64,000 bases of DNA. It comes from Isoetes taiwanensis. Its lineage: Eukaryota > Streptophyta > Lycopodiopsida > Isoetales > Isoetaceae. Location: contig JAJEKV010000022.1 of the NCBI GenBank assembly GCA_021234155.1, positions 6,650,132 through 6,714,131 of the forward strand, read 5' to 3'. The notes beneath the pieces were generated by a model that saw nothing but the letters and a program-made list of their open reading frames with translations, did no database searches and was not told where the DNA came from. A program made the position numbers and the translations under genes. Below, piece after piece: positions 24,372 through 34,873 of this stretch. Every line of letters starts with the position of its first letter. Within the stretch, counting starts at the first letter, position 1.

Positions 24372-24510
24372 TGTTCGACCACTGATCCATATCAAGACAA
24401 GTCCAAAACAAGAAATTAAAGCGATATTCTGGCTTAACTCTGCGAGATAAGCAAGATTCTGCCTTCATACCAAATTTTGGAGTCATCTAGAACCCAAACA
24501 GAAGCCCATT

Positions 24511-24560
24511 ACTCACCGAGTGCGCCCAAGGCCTTAGCTAAATGCGACAGTTCCAAGCTA
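24511..24560 (+). other. Half hairpin B-h4
   Basis: CTCACCGAGTGCGCC and GCCTTAGCTAAAT repeat the 5' half of the B hairpin; no closing arm follows before the insertion of element C at 24583. It is probably a decayed fourth copy. Confidence 0.45.
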
Positions 24561-24582
24561 AAGTAGGCCCTTCCTTAGTAGA

Positions 24583-25004
24583 TGTTAGAGCCTGAACTCT
24601 AACCTTGCAAGAAGGATGAAAAACCCAACAATCCAAGCTCAATCTCTCAGATCAAAGCAATGCACAAGACAAAGAATCATCATCTCCATAGCTAGATCAA
24701 GCAAAATGCTCTCCCTCAATACACCGTCTCTCCCTCTGTTCTTCTCTCTCTGCTCAGATAATACTCCTCATCATAATGGCTCCTCAATGCATACGTGCAA
24801 AAATCCTGCACGCGTGCATGTGCGTATCTCCCTCCATATACGGTATAAAATCTCCTCTACCACCTCAATAGTGGTGAGTGTGGTGAGTGGTGACGAATGT
24901 GGTGACCAATGTGGTGACAAATGTGGTGAGTGGTGATGAGTGTGGTGAGTAGTGATGAGTGTGGTGAGTAGTGACGAATGTGGTGAGTAGTGATCACCCC
25001 AACA
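24583..25004 (-). repeat. LTR of element C (3' LTR by coding direction)
   Basis: Reads TGTTAGAG to CCCCAACA on the plus strand, 422 bp, nearly identical to 39317-39738. It contains a GTGGTGAGT-type minisatellite over its last 140 bp. On the plus strand it has a clear TATAAAA (about 24844) that would drive transcription opposite to the coding direction. Confidence 0.95.
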
Positions 25005-25399
25005 GTGGCGACCACAGTGGGAAAATATGCCACTCCGTGGCGGAGAACCCACGACAAAACATACTAATATGGTCCTTGGGACATGCCCCCAAATGACACA
25101 TTTACACCCTCCTCAAATCCAAATGACTGATACAAACAAAACTAGTCCAAAATGTCAGTGACGAAACAGAGCCTCTATAACTATGGGAAACTTTGAAATC
25201 TGATATCTTGAGTTCCAGAAATCCATTTGACCTGCAGCATAGCTCGTTAGATTCGTATCGCCGAAACGCATCTTTTGATGTAAGATAGATGAAGTATTAT
25301 TGAACTGTCACCATCTGTTTTTACAGAAAAACGACCTGCTGTAACCCAAAAAATCTCCACAAATTCTCTGTAATTGGAGCTATGCCAAATCTGAATCCT

Positions 25400-26520
25400 T
25401 TAGAAAAGTACTTCTCTTTCAAAATAAGGCCTGAGATCCTTGCCATTTCGAGGATTAGGCAACAATTCCCCTTCTGGAGTCATCAAATAGAAAGCCCCAC
25501 CTGGTACCTCTTTATCAATCAGAAATGGGCCTTCCCATGGACTTTGAAATTTGGATAGATGCTTCTTAGTGGTCCTGCACAACACCAATTGCCCTTCCTC
25601 AAATGGATTGTCAACCTGTAACCTGTCTTTGATAAGCTTTACTTTCTGCTTATGCCTCATATTGAAGTCTGCTGCTTCTTGTCTCATCTCTTGCAATTGC
25701 AGCAAATCATCCATCCTATTATGCACTTGATTTGGAGTTGGAACTTCTCCCAAATTCTCATAATAAGGTAGCTCCACAAATGAAAATAAAGGAATGTCCA
25801 AATGAATAGGCATCACAGCTTGCACTCCATAAACCAATTCAAATGGTGTAAATCCTGTAGCCAACTTGTAAGTACACCTGAAACTCCATAAGGCATCTGT
25901 TAAGGCTTCGTGCCAATTTCTTTGATTATCCTTCACTTTGTTTTGGCCAAGATAGCTTTCAGAATTTTGTTAGTAGACTCGGCTTGCCCATTTCCACTGT
26001 GGATAATAAGCGAGAAGCTTGTACATGTTGAACACCAATCTTTTTTCGTTAAGCGAGCTACTACTTTCCCCATGAAATGAGTTCCCGATCGGACAAAAGA
26101 ATGGTTGGAACACCAAACCGAGAAATCAAATTGTGATAAAGAAAGCTTCTTTGTGGTATTTTACGTAGCATGCTTTCTTTGGAATTGCTTCTACCCACTT
26201 CGTAAACATACATGTGGCTGCCGGGATATACTTATGACCTTTGGAAGATGGAGGATTGATAGGCCCAATGTAATCCAATCCCCACATATGAAACGGACCA
26301 ACACTCAAAATAGGATGGAATGGCATATTATTATGGCTGTTAATTGTTTATGCCTTTGACACTTCTCACATTTGCTAACAAAGTCTCTAGTATCCTTGTA
26401 AAGAGTTGGCCAATAATATCCCCAATGAAGGATCTTCCTAGCTGTGGTTACGGCTGCAAAATGCCCTCGACAATCATGTGCTTCTTTGCAACAAATCATG
26501 AGTTTGCTGACCAGCAACAC
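25400..26520 (-). pseudogene. Integrase of element C, frameshifted
   Basis: The H2C2 zinc finger is at 26305-26520 (HDCRGHFAAVTTARKILHWG, CEKCQRHK). The catalytic core begins in 26126-26326 (MWGLDYIGP with the first Asp, then FTKWVEAIP). Across a broken stretch near 26050-26100 the second Asp is seen in SDRGTHF, and near 25970 the Glu in GQAESTNK. The last open part, 25400-25936, holds the C-terminal domain (WSFRCTYKLATGFTPFELVYG, later KFQSPWEGPFLIDKEV). Integrase inserts the cDNA into the genome. At least two frameshifts break the frame. Confidence 0.9.
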
Positions 26521-26712
26521 ACCTTAATAAGAGACCTTCCATAGTCCTCTTATAAAGAATAGCTTCATGCATCACATAACCATTTTGCTTGTACTCTAAG
26601 AGCATGCTTTTGTTGCTTTGAAAATGATGAGGGATAAGTCTGATCTTGTAAATACACGTATATATTGGCATACCAAAGATCCACGGTCTCAATGAACCCT
26701 TGTAATACGCCA

Positions 26713-26905
26713 TTATCGGAAGCTGCTCTTGGCTGGTCTGTTTTCCTCTTCTATTTCAGCACCACTACTCAAATAGGCACTTGGATTATGAGCTCCTTGA
26801 GCCATCTTAACATACTTCAACTCAAATTCTTGTATGATAAGAGTCCATCTTGTAAACTTAGGATCTTGAACAGTCTTGTTGTAAATGCATGGCAATGGGT
26901 TCACA
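26713..26905 (-). pseudogene. C-terminal piece of RNase H of element C
   Basis: NPLPCIYNKTVQDPKFTRW and FELKYVKMAQGAHNPSAYLS are typical of the end of gypsy RNase H. The piece is separated from the rest of the domain by the Helitron. Across the Helitron (34874 joined to 26905) the reading frame is continuous. Confidence 0.9.
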
Positions 26906-27153
26906 TCCTATATTATAATGTTATTGGGTAAGTATGTCGTCAACGAAACCCTAAAATTGACGGTTCAGATTTAGTTAGAAAGTTAGGTTAGGCGGTGGAC
27001 CCTAACATTGGACGGCTAAGATTTGTGGAAAGAAGTTTAAAAAGAGAGGGAAAACTTAAACTCTTAGGCGAGGAGGGAATTAGAGCTCGAGAGGGAGGGA
27101 AAACGAAACTCTTAGACAGAGGGAATTAGAGCTCCAGAGGGAGAAGGAATCTG

Positions 27154-27630
27154 ATGCGACATTGCATATCAGTGGAGAGGAGGCATGGAAAAGAAGAGCA
27201 ATGCTTAGTGTTGCAAGCGCTGCTAGGGCAAGATCGCCATGCTGCTAGGGCAAGATCGCCATCTCCTCCACCAAATGGGGAAGGGTTCAGCATGGCTAAA
27301 CAAACTACGGCTGGTTTAGGACTTGGAGGCGGGGGCGGATGGCAATTTGCACAAAGGATGATGACAAGAATGGGGTGGAAAGAAGGGCAAGGTCTTGGTA
27401 AGCAGGAGCGAGGGCATAACAACTCCTCGATGACAAGTATTTTAGTGCATTCGAAGCTATCTCATGAGATGGCAAAAATCCGACCCTTCCTTATTGTAAA
27501 CTGGCTTCTTGGCACAATTTCTTCCCAGACTGGCTATGGTGTCTCTCGAGTACACAGGCCAAAGGGGCCATTCGAAGCAACAAATCTTACGGATATGGCA
27601 TCAGATTTATCCACGCCACATGGCAAATAA
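27154..27630 (+). pseudogene. Captured G-patch fragment of a DRT111/SPF45-like splicing factor
   Basis: The frame reads RSPSPPPNGEGFSMAKQTTA, then GLGLGGGGG, then AQRMMTRMGWKEGQGLGKQE, a full G-patch core with its upstream SPSPPP-GF segment. That combination is typical of plant DRT111 (SPF45/RBM17), a nuclear splicing factor. Similarity stops after KQERG. The RNA-recognition domain that follows in the parent is absent. It lies near the 5' end of the Helitron in the same orientation, a common position for transcribed captures. Confidence 0.75.
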
Positions 27631-28065
27631 AGCACAAAGGCAAATTTGTCAACTAATATCTTTCGAAGCGGATTCGATTACGATATCTGGACGCATCTAC
27701 CTCCTAATGCAAAAACAAGGCACGCAGCGACCAATATGCTCTTATTTGCAGAGAAAAAGCATTGCTCCAACAGCTAATTAGGGTTGGAGCATTTGATGAG
27801 CTTTCTGGCTAGGGCATCTGACCGGAGGGGCTGGAAGCTTATGCCAAAGCTTAAAATTCGCCGAGAATTTGGAGCCCGTCAGTATGAGCATGGTTCGCCA
27901 GGAGCTGGAGCCTGGTTCGAGTATGAGCATGGTTCGTTCGCAGGAGCTTGATTTTGTGTGCTCTCTGCAATTGTTTTTCTTGCTCGGGCATCAAGCTCGA
28001 GTTAAGCTCAAGTTTTTTATTTCACCTTCTTTGCATGCATCTAATATGTAGCAAAATAACAGGGG

Positions 28066-28471
28066 GTTCCAGGGGGATATGATATCGATGTAATCCCTGA
28101 AACCATAGACCTAAGACCATATCCATAAAACAATTCAATGGGTTATTATAAAAAAAACATAGATTTAAGATAAAAAATAGTCACGTTAGCTCACTGGTTA
28201 GATTGGTTAAGGTAGTCTTATTAGGGCATTGAGTTATTTTGGTAGAGGTTCAAACTCCCGTATTTCATATTCTAAAACCTTAAGCGAAGCCGTATAGAGG
28301 CTCGATATACTATCAAAACCTTAGGCAAACTCGTATTTGACATCTCAAAATCATAGGCGCCCCCAATCATAAATGAGCATAATCGAAACGAGAGGTGCCC
28401 AGAGGCTCCAACATACGCCCCGGCCGTGGGATTGACAGTCGACGGGTGGTAGTCCGGTGCACCTCGTTTAG
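28066..28471 (+). mobile_element. tRNA-type SINE or similar retroposon with 23-bp target duplication
   Basis: An insert of 406 bp is flanked by identical 23-bp direct repeats (28043-28065 and 28472-28494, starting AATATGTAGCAAAATAACAG). Inside, TTAGCTCACTGG (about 28189) resembles an RNA polymerase III A box and GGTTCAAACTCC (about 28244) a B box, spaced as in tRNA-derived SINEs. About 120 bp precede the A box, longer than usual, so it may be composite. It is not a functional tRNA gene: no cloverleaf forms. Confidence 0.55.
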
Positions 28472-28717
28472 AATATGTAGCAAAATAACAGGGGTCTACA
28501 TGCTTTAGGCAGATTGTGACGTGGTTCTGGCCAACACTCTGTTTTGCAGCTTCATATTTTATTATAGAGAGGGTCAGACCTCAGATAATGTATTACAGAG
28601 GCCGTTCATATTGAGGGTGTTCCACGGATTTAGAGTCCAGGATAACTGTTTACTTGCTCCTTGGCTATCTTTACTTTGGAGCAAGCTGCTCAAGACCACT
28701 ATAGATTGCACTAGATG

Positions 28718-29494
28718 ATGCTTGCAGACAGAGATTATGTGCAATATTCAGTCAGGGTTTGTAGGCCGGAATAATATTTTCAAAGGAATTAAATTGTCCA
28801 TTTTGTTACTTGAGATTACTTTCGGTGGTTAGTCAAAATGCCTTGCTCTTTCTTTTTCTTTAGCTTCACCGGATAACCCTTTGCAATGATGGATTTAGGT
28901 GTTGCATCCAAAACAATATTGGAAGATCATCATGAGGTCTAGCCTCTATGCGAGTTCTTTTATTCATGTTCTCACAGTCTTGCGGATATTCAGCATCTAG
29001 AGTGGCCAGCTTTTGCATTTGTTGCAATTTGAGCCAAGGTATAAGTGTCGGTTTCTTATGGCTGAATTTAAAGCTCTCTAATATCCCCGAATGTTTTTGC
29101 GGTACTATATCCCATAGATTGCTTTGGATCATGCTTGCGACGAGTTTAGGTGCAACATTCACCGGGGTTGATAGACCGGAAGAATATTGGCAATGGAATT
29201 AATTGCCCATTTCGTTCTTCTTGAGATTACTTGAGGTAGTTAGTCGGGATGCCTTGCTCTTTCTTCTTTCTTTAGCTTCACAGGATAAACCCTTTGCAAT
29301 GATGGATTTAGGTGTTGCATCCAAAACAATCTTTGGAAGATCATCATGGGGCCGGCCTCTATGCGGTTCTTTTATTCATGTTCTCTGAGTTTTGCAAGAA
29401 AATATTCTCGCATCTAGACTGGCCAACCTGCATTTGTTGCAATTTGAGTTAAGGTATAAGTGTCAGTTTCTTGCTGAATTTAAAGCTCTCTAAT
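28718..29494. repeat. Direct duplication of about 365 bp inside the Helitron
   Basis: The units 28718-29082 and 29129-29494 share long segments, such as TGATGGATTTAGGTGTTGCA and AAGCTCTCTAATAT/G. They differ by scattered substitutions and indels. A minus-strand frame (28866-29162) runs through the first unit but is not shared intact by the second, so I do not call a gene. Confidence 0.8.
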
Positions 29495-29990
29495 GCAGAT
29501 GTATATTAGAGCATTTAAAGGGTATCTGTGCAGCTATTTGTGCTCTCTGCAATTGTTTTTCTTGCTTGGGCAGCAAGCTCGAGTTTTCTATTTCACCTTC
29601 TTTGCATGCATCTTCTTATCATAAACAAGGTGACGGATCAAACGCACTAATGACCTGCAATTGCACTAATAAAAAGCATCTTTCGAAGATTCCCTAAGAT
29701 TCCCTTAAATTCGACCACTTTTGGGGGGTCTTTTAAAAAAATGAACCACAAATTTAGATTTCGAGTGCCATTTTTAGGTAGATTTTAATAAATGAAAGTC
29801 TTTAGACTTGTAGTGCATCGATATAGGGTCTGAAAATAAAAAGTAATTTTGTAAAAAGTAAGCACATACAGGAAATCTACAAACTGAAAACACCACTAGA
29901 ATCCTCGTAAGTAGATTCGTTAACAACTATCAAGAAGGGTGAAATCAAGGTTCCTAGAATAGGCCTAAGGAAAAACAAAACACAAGGGCG

Positions 29991-32863
29991 CTATGCGCGC
30001 ATAGACAATCAAAGACAGGAAAGACTGGAGTTTTTAATTAGAACACAAAATACTACAAAAATCCCTGCATACTTGACAAGCAAACAAATACGTCGACCTC
30101 CTCTTAGAAGGTGACCGGAAAGACGAAGAAGAGAAGCATAACAGACTATATGCATGTAAGAAATTCTTGTTTTTCCTGTGTCTATGGCTATGCACGCATA
30201 GCACAATATAAAATCTTGTTACTTGTGGCTATGCACGCGTAGCAGAACATAAAATGGTGTTGCCTGCAACTATGCAAGCATAGCATAAAACATCTAACTG
30301 AGGCCACATAAGATAAAAAGCCTTTGTATGAGGTATTAATCCATGCTTGTAGCTTGCTCTCGTTGCTCATGGATTTTTGGAATCTTCCTAATCTAGTATC
30401 CACATTCAAAATTTCAAAATGAAGCCCCAATAGTTCCTGTTAATCCATGGCATAAGATAATGGTTCATTCAGCTTTGAAAATGTTTTCCAGCAGTGAAGT
30501 GAAGTGATATCAACTGATATATCAACTGGTCTTCTGAACAACGGCTAAAAAATAAGAATAGGTGCTAAGTTTGCATACAAGTCCAAAAAGTTGGACTTCG
30601 CAGCGAATCATGATAAGATAATACCACCGGAAGGCGATTCCTCACTAACGATGCCGCAATGTCTTGTCTAATGCACGAGGCGCTAGCTAGCAAAGAAGCC
30701 AAAATTGACATTACAATAAAACCATGAGGAGCATGAACTTAAAATTGTTTCACTACCTTAAGCCCAACGGACATATTGATGCCAAAGATTGGAATTCCCA
30801 TCTATGATAGCTCTTCTAACTCCATTAAGTTAACCACCTGAAAGATGAAAGATGAAAGAGCTCAACTTTAATAGTCATGAGATTGACCAAAATCTATATG
30901 GTTCTAACAAAACATAATTACATAGGACCAACCTACCTCAACCATTGCATCTAAACCCCACCGATCCAAAGCAATTTTGACCAATGAACTTGTTCCTGTA
31001 TTATTGATCCCCATGTCAACTGACTGATTAATCACAAAAATCATAAAATGTACATAAATACCTTTCTTGAGCACAATATGAATTACTGTGATGGCAGAAG
31101 CACCAGATTCCCTTGTTTCTGCAATCTTGAAAATGTGAAACCGACAAGTAAGCAAAAATTCTAGTTGGGACAACTGCCTTATAAGATAAATTGTTCCAAC
31201 GCGCCTACGAATAGGATGGATGTTCCGGTCTTTCCAAAGAACAAGGCACATCAGGCTGTAACATCAATTGGGAACAGTATCGTTTAAAATTAGCATTGAC
31301 ATCATGCAGCATAAAATAGACCCTAAGTGCTGTGTAAAGCTCCAAAGCCAGGGCAAAGCTCAAGCGGCAGCATAAAATAGAGAAGCGGGGCTCCGTTGTT
31401 GTGCAGCAGTTAACCTATTCATCATTATCTACTCTGAAATCTGTAAGTTTGAGGCTTTTTGACTGTGATTCATGCTCCAACTTGAGAAAAATCTAAACCG
31501 AAAGATGCAAAAAAGAACCCCAATCGATGTTTTCCATCACAAATAATGGCACAAAAATTTCACAAAAGCCCCTTTTTTTTTCACAAATCTTACCTCCGAC
31601 TTCTTCTTTATGACCGCCAAGAACACTTTAGAACACAAAGGTGCCTAAAATCGTCAAATCGATCGATACTTGAAGACAAGAAAAAAAGGCGAAAAAAAAA
31701 AAAGTCTGTTGCTATCCAAGATAGCAAAAGATTTTTTGTCTATCTTGCCGATAGACCACGACCCTACCTACCCATTTTTTTACAACCTACTAATTTGTAC
31801 CTCACGCAATATTTTCCTACCTATTTATTTTACCAATGGTTATTTCAGTAGAAATGGTTTCTAGACCATTTCTATTGTTTAGTTCATTGCAGATGTTACG
31901 AGGTATTTATGGTTTGAAAAGCTTCTAACATAGTGGCAACCTTAACCATAGCTATATCTTTTTTTTTTTTTTTGCCTCAACGTTGATTATGTGCACATAA
32001 CTTGGGTCTCTTTTTTGCACCTTTTAGATTCCGGGCTTAGCTTGAAAATTATTTATCCTTCTAGGCAAAAGCCTGGCAACCTTCTTTTTCCTTCTAGTTG
32101 GCTCTAGGAGCCTAGCTCACCAACATTTCCTCTGGAATTGAAGCATTGAAGCCATTAAAATGATGTAGTTGGATGAGGGTAGACAATTCCCCTTTTTATT
32201 TTTGTGCTTTGGAATTTTACTTGTGTTTTACACCATCTCAGATAATGAACTCGTGCTTTCCAGAATTAAAGGGACTGATTGGATTTGTGTCAACATTACA
32301 AAAATTGAATTGGAAGTAAAGCCAGGAGATTAATTTGTTTTGCTTGGCATTGAATGTATTCTTGAGAACGACGTAGAAGCTTGAGGATACCAAAAATTGA
32401 GTATTTGGTTCAAGATAGATACATAAGCATTAATGGTAATTTGTAAAAGAAGGTTATACAATATACTGATTTGGAAGTCGTCAAAGTCAATATAGAACTA
32501 GTATGGCTGCACCGCTACTTGTTCTTTTTCGATGTAGACTCTTCTTATTGGAAATACAAAGGATAATTATTGTATGCTTTGTATTCACATTTGGACAAAG
32601 TCATGAAAGCCGACCATGTTTCTGAGAATTCTTCGGGCTTTTTAATTTAGTTGCCCCTTGCGGAACAATGTTTCAAAAGTTTTTTAATGATGTTTGAGAT
32701 CTTTGTCTATGCGCTCATAGACAAACATTAAGGTTTATATGCGACGCAAGGACAAACACTATCTTGTTGTGAACTGAAAAACATTATTTATTATTAATTA
32801 TTGAATTTTCAAACAATGGTTTGTAAAAAAATGTGCATGTCTATCTTGGCGCATAGACATGCT
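29991..32863. repeat. Eight dispersed short palindromes with a CTAT..ATAG core
   Basis: Hairpins lie at 29991-30004, 30187-30202, 30228-30243, 30270-30283, 31711-31725, 31738-31756, 32704-32723 and 32836-32863. All have arms of type (G)CTATG or GTCTATC paired with CATAG(C) or GATAGAC around loops of 0-8 nt. Arm sequences vary but stay complementary. Confidence 0.6.
30800..31251 (-). pseudogene. Possible captured exons of unknown gene in the Helitron
   Basis: A minus-strand frame of 115 residues contains AETRESGASAITVIHIVLKK and SLVKIALDRWGLDAMVEV. At the end of the latter, GAG-GTAGGT looks like a splice donor. A TTTCAG-GTGGTTAAC acceptor near 30841 continues in frame with VVNLMELEELS and a stop. 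This suggests two exons of a captured host gene. I do not recognise the family with confidence. Confidence 0.3.
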
Positions 32864-34840
32864 TATCTGTTTTAACTTTACATTTTGGCGAAAAGGCCCT
32901 TGCATCATTAATTGCGGTTTTTTTTTGCTTCTAACTGTTCATCGTATTGTGTTTGTGTGTACGTGCACCCAGGTCAAGTGCATAAACGTTTAAAATACTA
33001 CAAAAAACGACCTCCCTTTTAATTATAAATGTTGTATTTTGTTTGTTTGTTCCAAAAAATGCACCTTTTTTAAGGTCAAAGGACCGTTTCTCTAAATTTT
33101 TTCTTAAGATATGCCAAAAGTACCGAATTTTGGGGTTTTTTTAAAAGGAATCTTTTTGTGTGCGCAATCGCACTACAGGTCATTAGTGCGATTGATCCGT
33201 CACCTTGTTCATATTCCAGCTGTATAAATGTTGTTGAAATTATATCTACATGCTTTAGGGACGAAAATGCCAAACCATCCAAAGTTAAATTTTCCAGAGA
33301 CATTTGTCCATGGATCTGATTGTTGTTCACATTGATTATTCATGTATTAACCAGACCCCTCTTTATTGTTTAGATATTGATGCCAACTGTCTTCTAGAGC
33401 AAACAGTGGATGAAAGCTTCATGAAACTGGAATGATTATTCTCAAGAAGATGATAGTGAGGGATACACAAAATCAATCCAAAAGATATAGCAAAGAGCAG
33501 TATGAAAGCTAGAAGTAAATTGTCATTCTACAACTTTTATGGCTATTTAAATGGCAGTTTTACCATTATAATAGACCAAAAAGAATAATGCAACCTTGAA
33601 TATAATATATATATATATACATTATTAGACACAGAAAATAAAAAACTACTTCCAGATTTTCAATTGCTACAAAGAAGGCATTGTGTCAATCCCCTCAAAG
33701 AATGTACACAATATAACGTTGAATTCTTAAGAAGACACACAATGTTTAATACTATTTTCATTTGCACTTATTGTTTAATAATATGCCCCAATGGAACATA
33801 TAGGGGTTGCCATGTCAGGGTGCCAAACTTGGAGAAGGCCAATAAAGCCCCCTCGGTTGTATCAAAGAAATGCCCAATTAACATGTTCTTAACTACGTTA
33901 ACACACTCTTAACTATGTTGTAGCAAAGATTGATCCCATAGTTAATTGAAATGGAGAAGAATGAGCCCCTGTTCATCAGAGTGGATTGCCATGTTATGGG
34001 GCATAGTGATTGTAGTATATGTACAATACGATGAATAACACGTTTAGTACTGTTTATTTGTTGTAGATGTGGGAACATACATCATGCTTGCCATTTTTTC
34101 AATTTCATACCTGCCCATAATGTCATATCATGGAGTGCTATGATAGCACGATGTACCCAACATGGACAAGGTAGAGAAGCCAAGTTTTAGTACACATGCA
34201 CACGAGAACATCAAAATGAACAACTTTGTATTATCTGGGTTGTTGATTGCCTATTCTGCCATTGTATCATGTTCACACAATAAATAATGACATTGCCACA
34301 TCAAACAAAGTGGTCTACTTCACCCAATGGTTTGGGGGACTTAGAATAGTGTTTAATTTAATGTTAGACCTAATAGTAGCAGCACTAGGACAATGACATT
34401 ATTAATGTTCAACTTCATAACAATCCGACAATATTCACATACTAAATTTGAATTCATATTTTGACATTAGTGTTTCACCACAACATTTTGAGCATGTAGC
34501 TATGACTTTACCTATACTGAGGATGATAACTCCAGTTCATCATTTACAATGTCCCACCTTATGCCCGACCTCACAAAGAGTAATAGACATTGACTATAGC
34601 CTCACCTTAAAACCTGCTGAGATGAACACTCTACTCACACTCAGGTTCCCCATGAACAAGCACCGTGTTGTTCTATTCAAAGCTTCCAGAGATACCGATG
34701 CAGTACTATCTAACATGAAGAAGCAAAGTTGCTTTTAAACGTTGTTAAATCTTTAGATATTTTTGTTATAATGAAAGGTTACAAAAATAGGATTATTACA
34801 CGCCTTTCCCATTGCGGTCAAAAGATTTGCATACTTCCAA
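31860..34840. other. Helitron 3' half without recognisable genes
   Basis: AT-rich, with a TA microsatellite at about 33605-33622 and short frames only. I see no gene here. Confidence 0.4.
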
Positions 34841-34844
34841 GTTA

Positions 34845-34873
34845 TGCCCAGCAACGCTGGGCACCGTTACTAG
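34845..34873 (+). other. Helitron 3' terminal hairpin and CTAG end
   Basis: The stem TGCCCAGC/GCTGGGCA with loop AAC is followed by CCGTTACTAG. The same arrangement occurs inverted at 57072-57101 (stem GCCCGGC/GCCGGGC, then ACACGTTACTAG), so two members of one Helitron family lie in the window. Confidence 0.92.

Larger units (their letters stand above)
29632..33214. repeat. Inverted repeat pair of about 32 bp
   Basis: CAAGGTGACGGATCAA then (A/T)CGCACTAATGACCTG at 29632 recurs inverted at about 33183-33214 with one mismatch. The pair could be the ends of a 3.6-kb DNA transposon nested in the Helitron. No clear target duplication was seen, so the nature is open. Confidence 0.4.
26906..34873 (+). 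mobile_element. Non-autonomous Helitron, 7968 bp
   Basis: The 5' end is TC (26906) after host A. The 3' end has a hairpin TGCCCAGC-AAC-GCTGGGCA (34845-34863), then 10 nt ending CTAG (34870-34873), before host T. Helitrons insert between A and T without target duplication and end in a hairpin plus CTRR. Excision restores the RNase H reading frame of element C exactly, which fixes both ends. No Rep-helicase frame is seen, so it is non-autonomous. It carries a captured gene fragment, a SINE and repeats. Confidence 0.93.

Noticed and set aside
24771-25057. His/Ser-rich open frames over the LTR of element C and frames at 36114-36404
   Set aside because: They translate the GTGGTGA minisatellite and have no independent support; only the minus-strand frame at 36256-36708 continues a real coding region.
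28187-28256. Possible tRNA gene (A-box and B-box like sequences)
   Set aside because: No cloverleaf or anticodon arm can be folded; the sequence sits in a 406-bp insert with a 23-bp target duplication, so a SINE-like head is the better reading.
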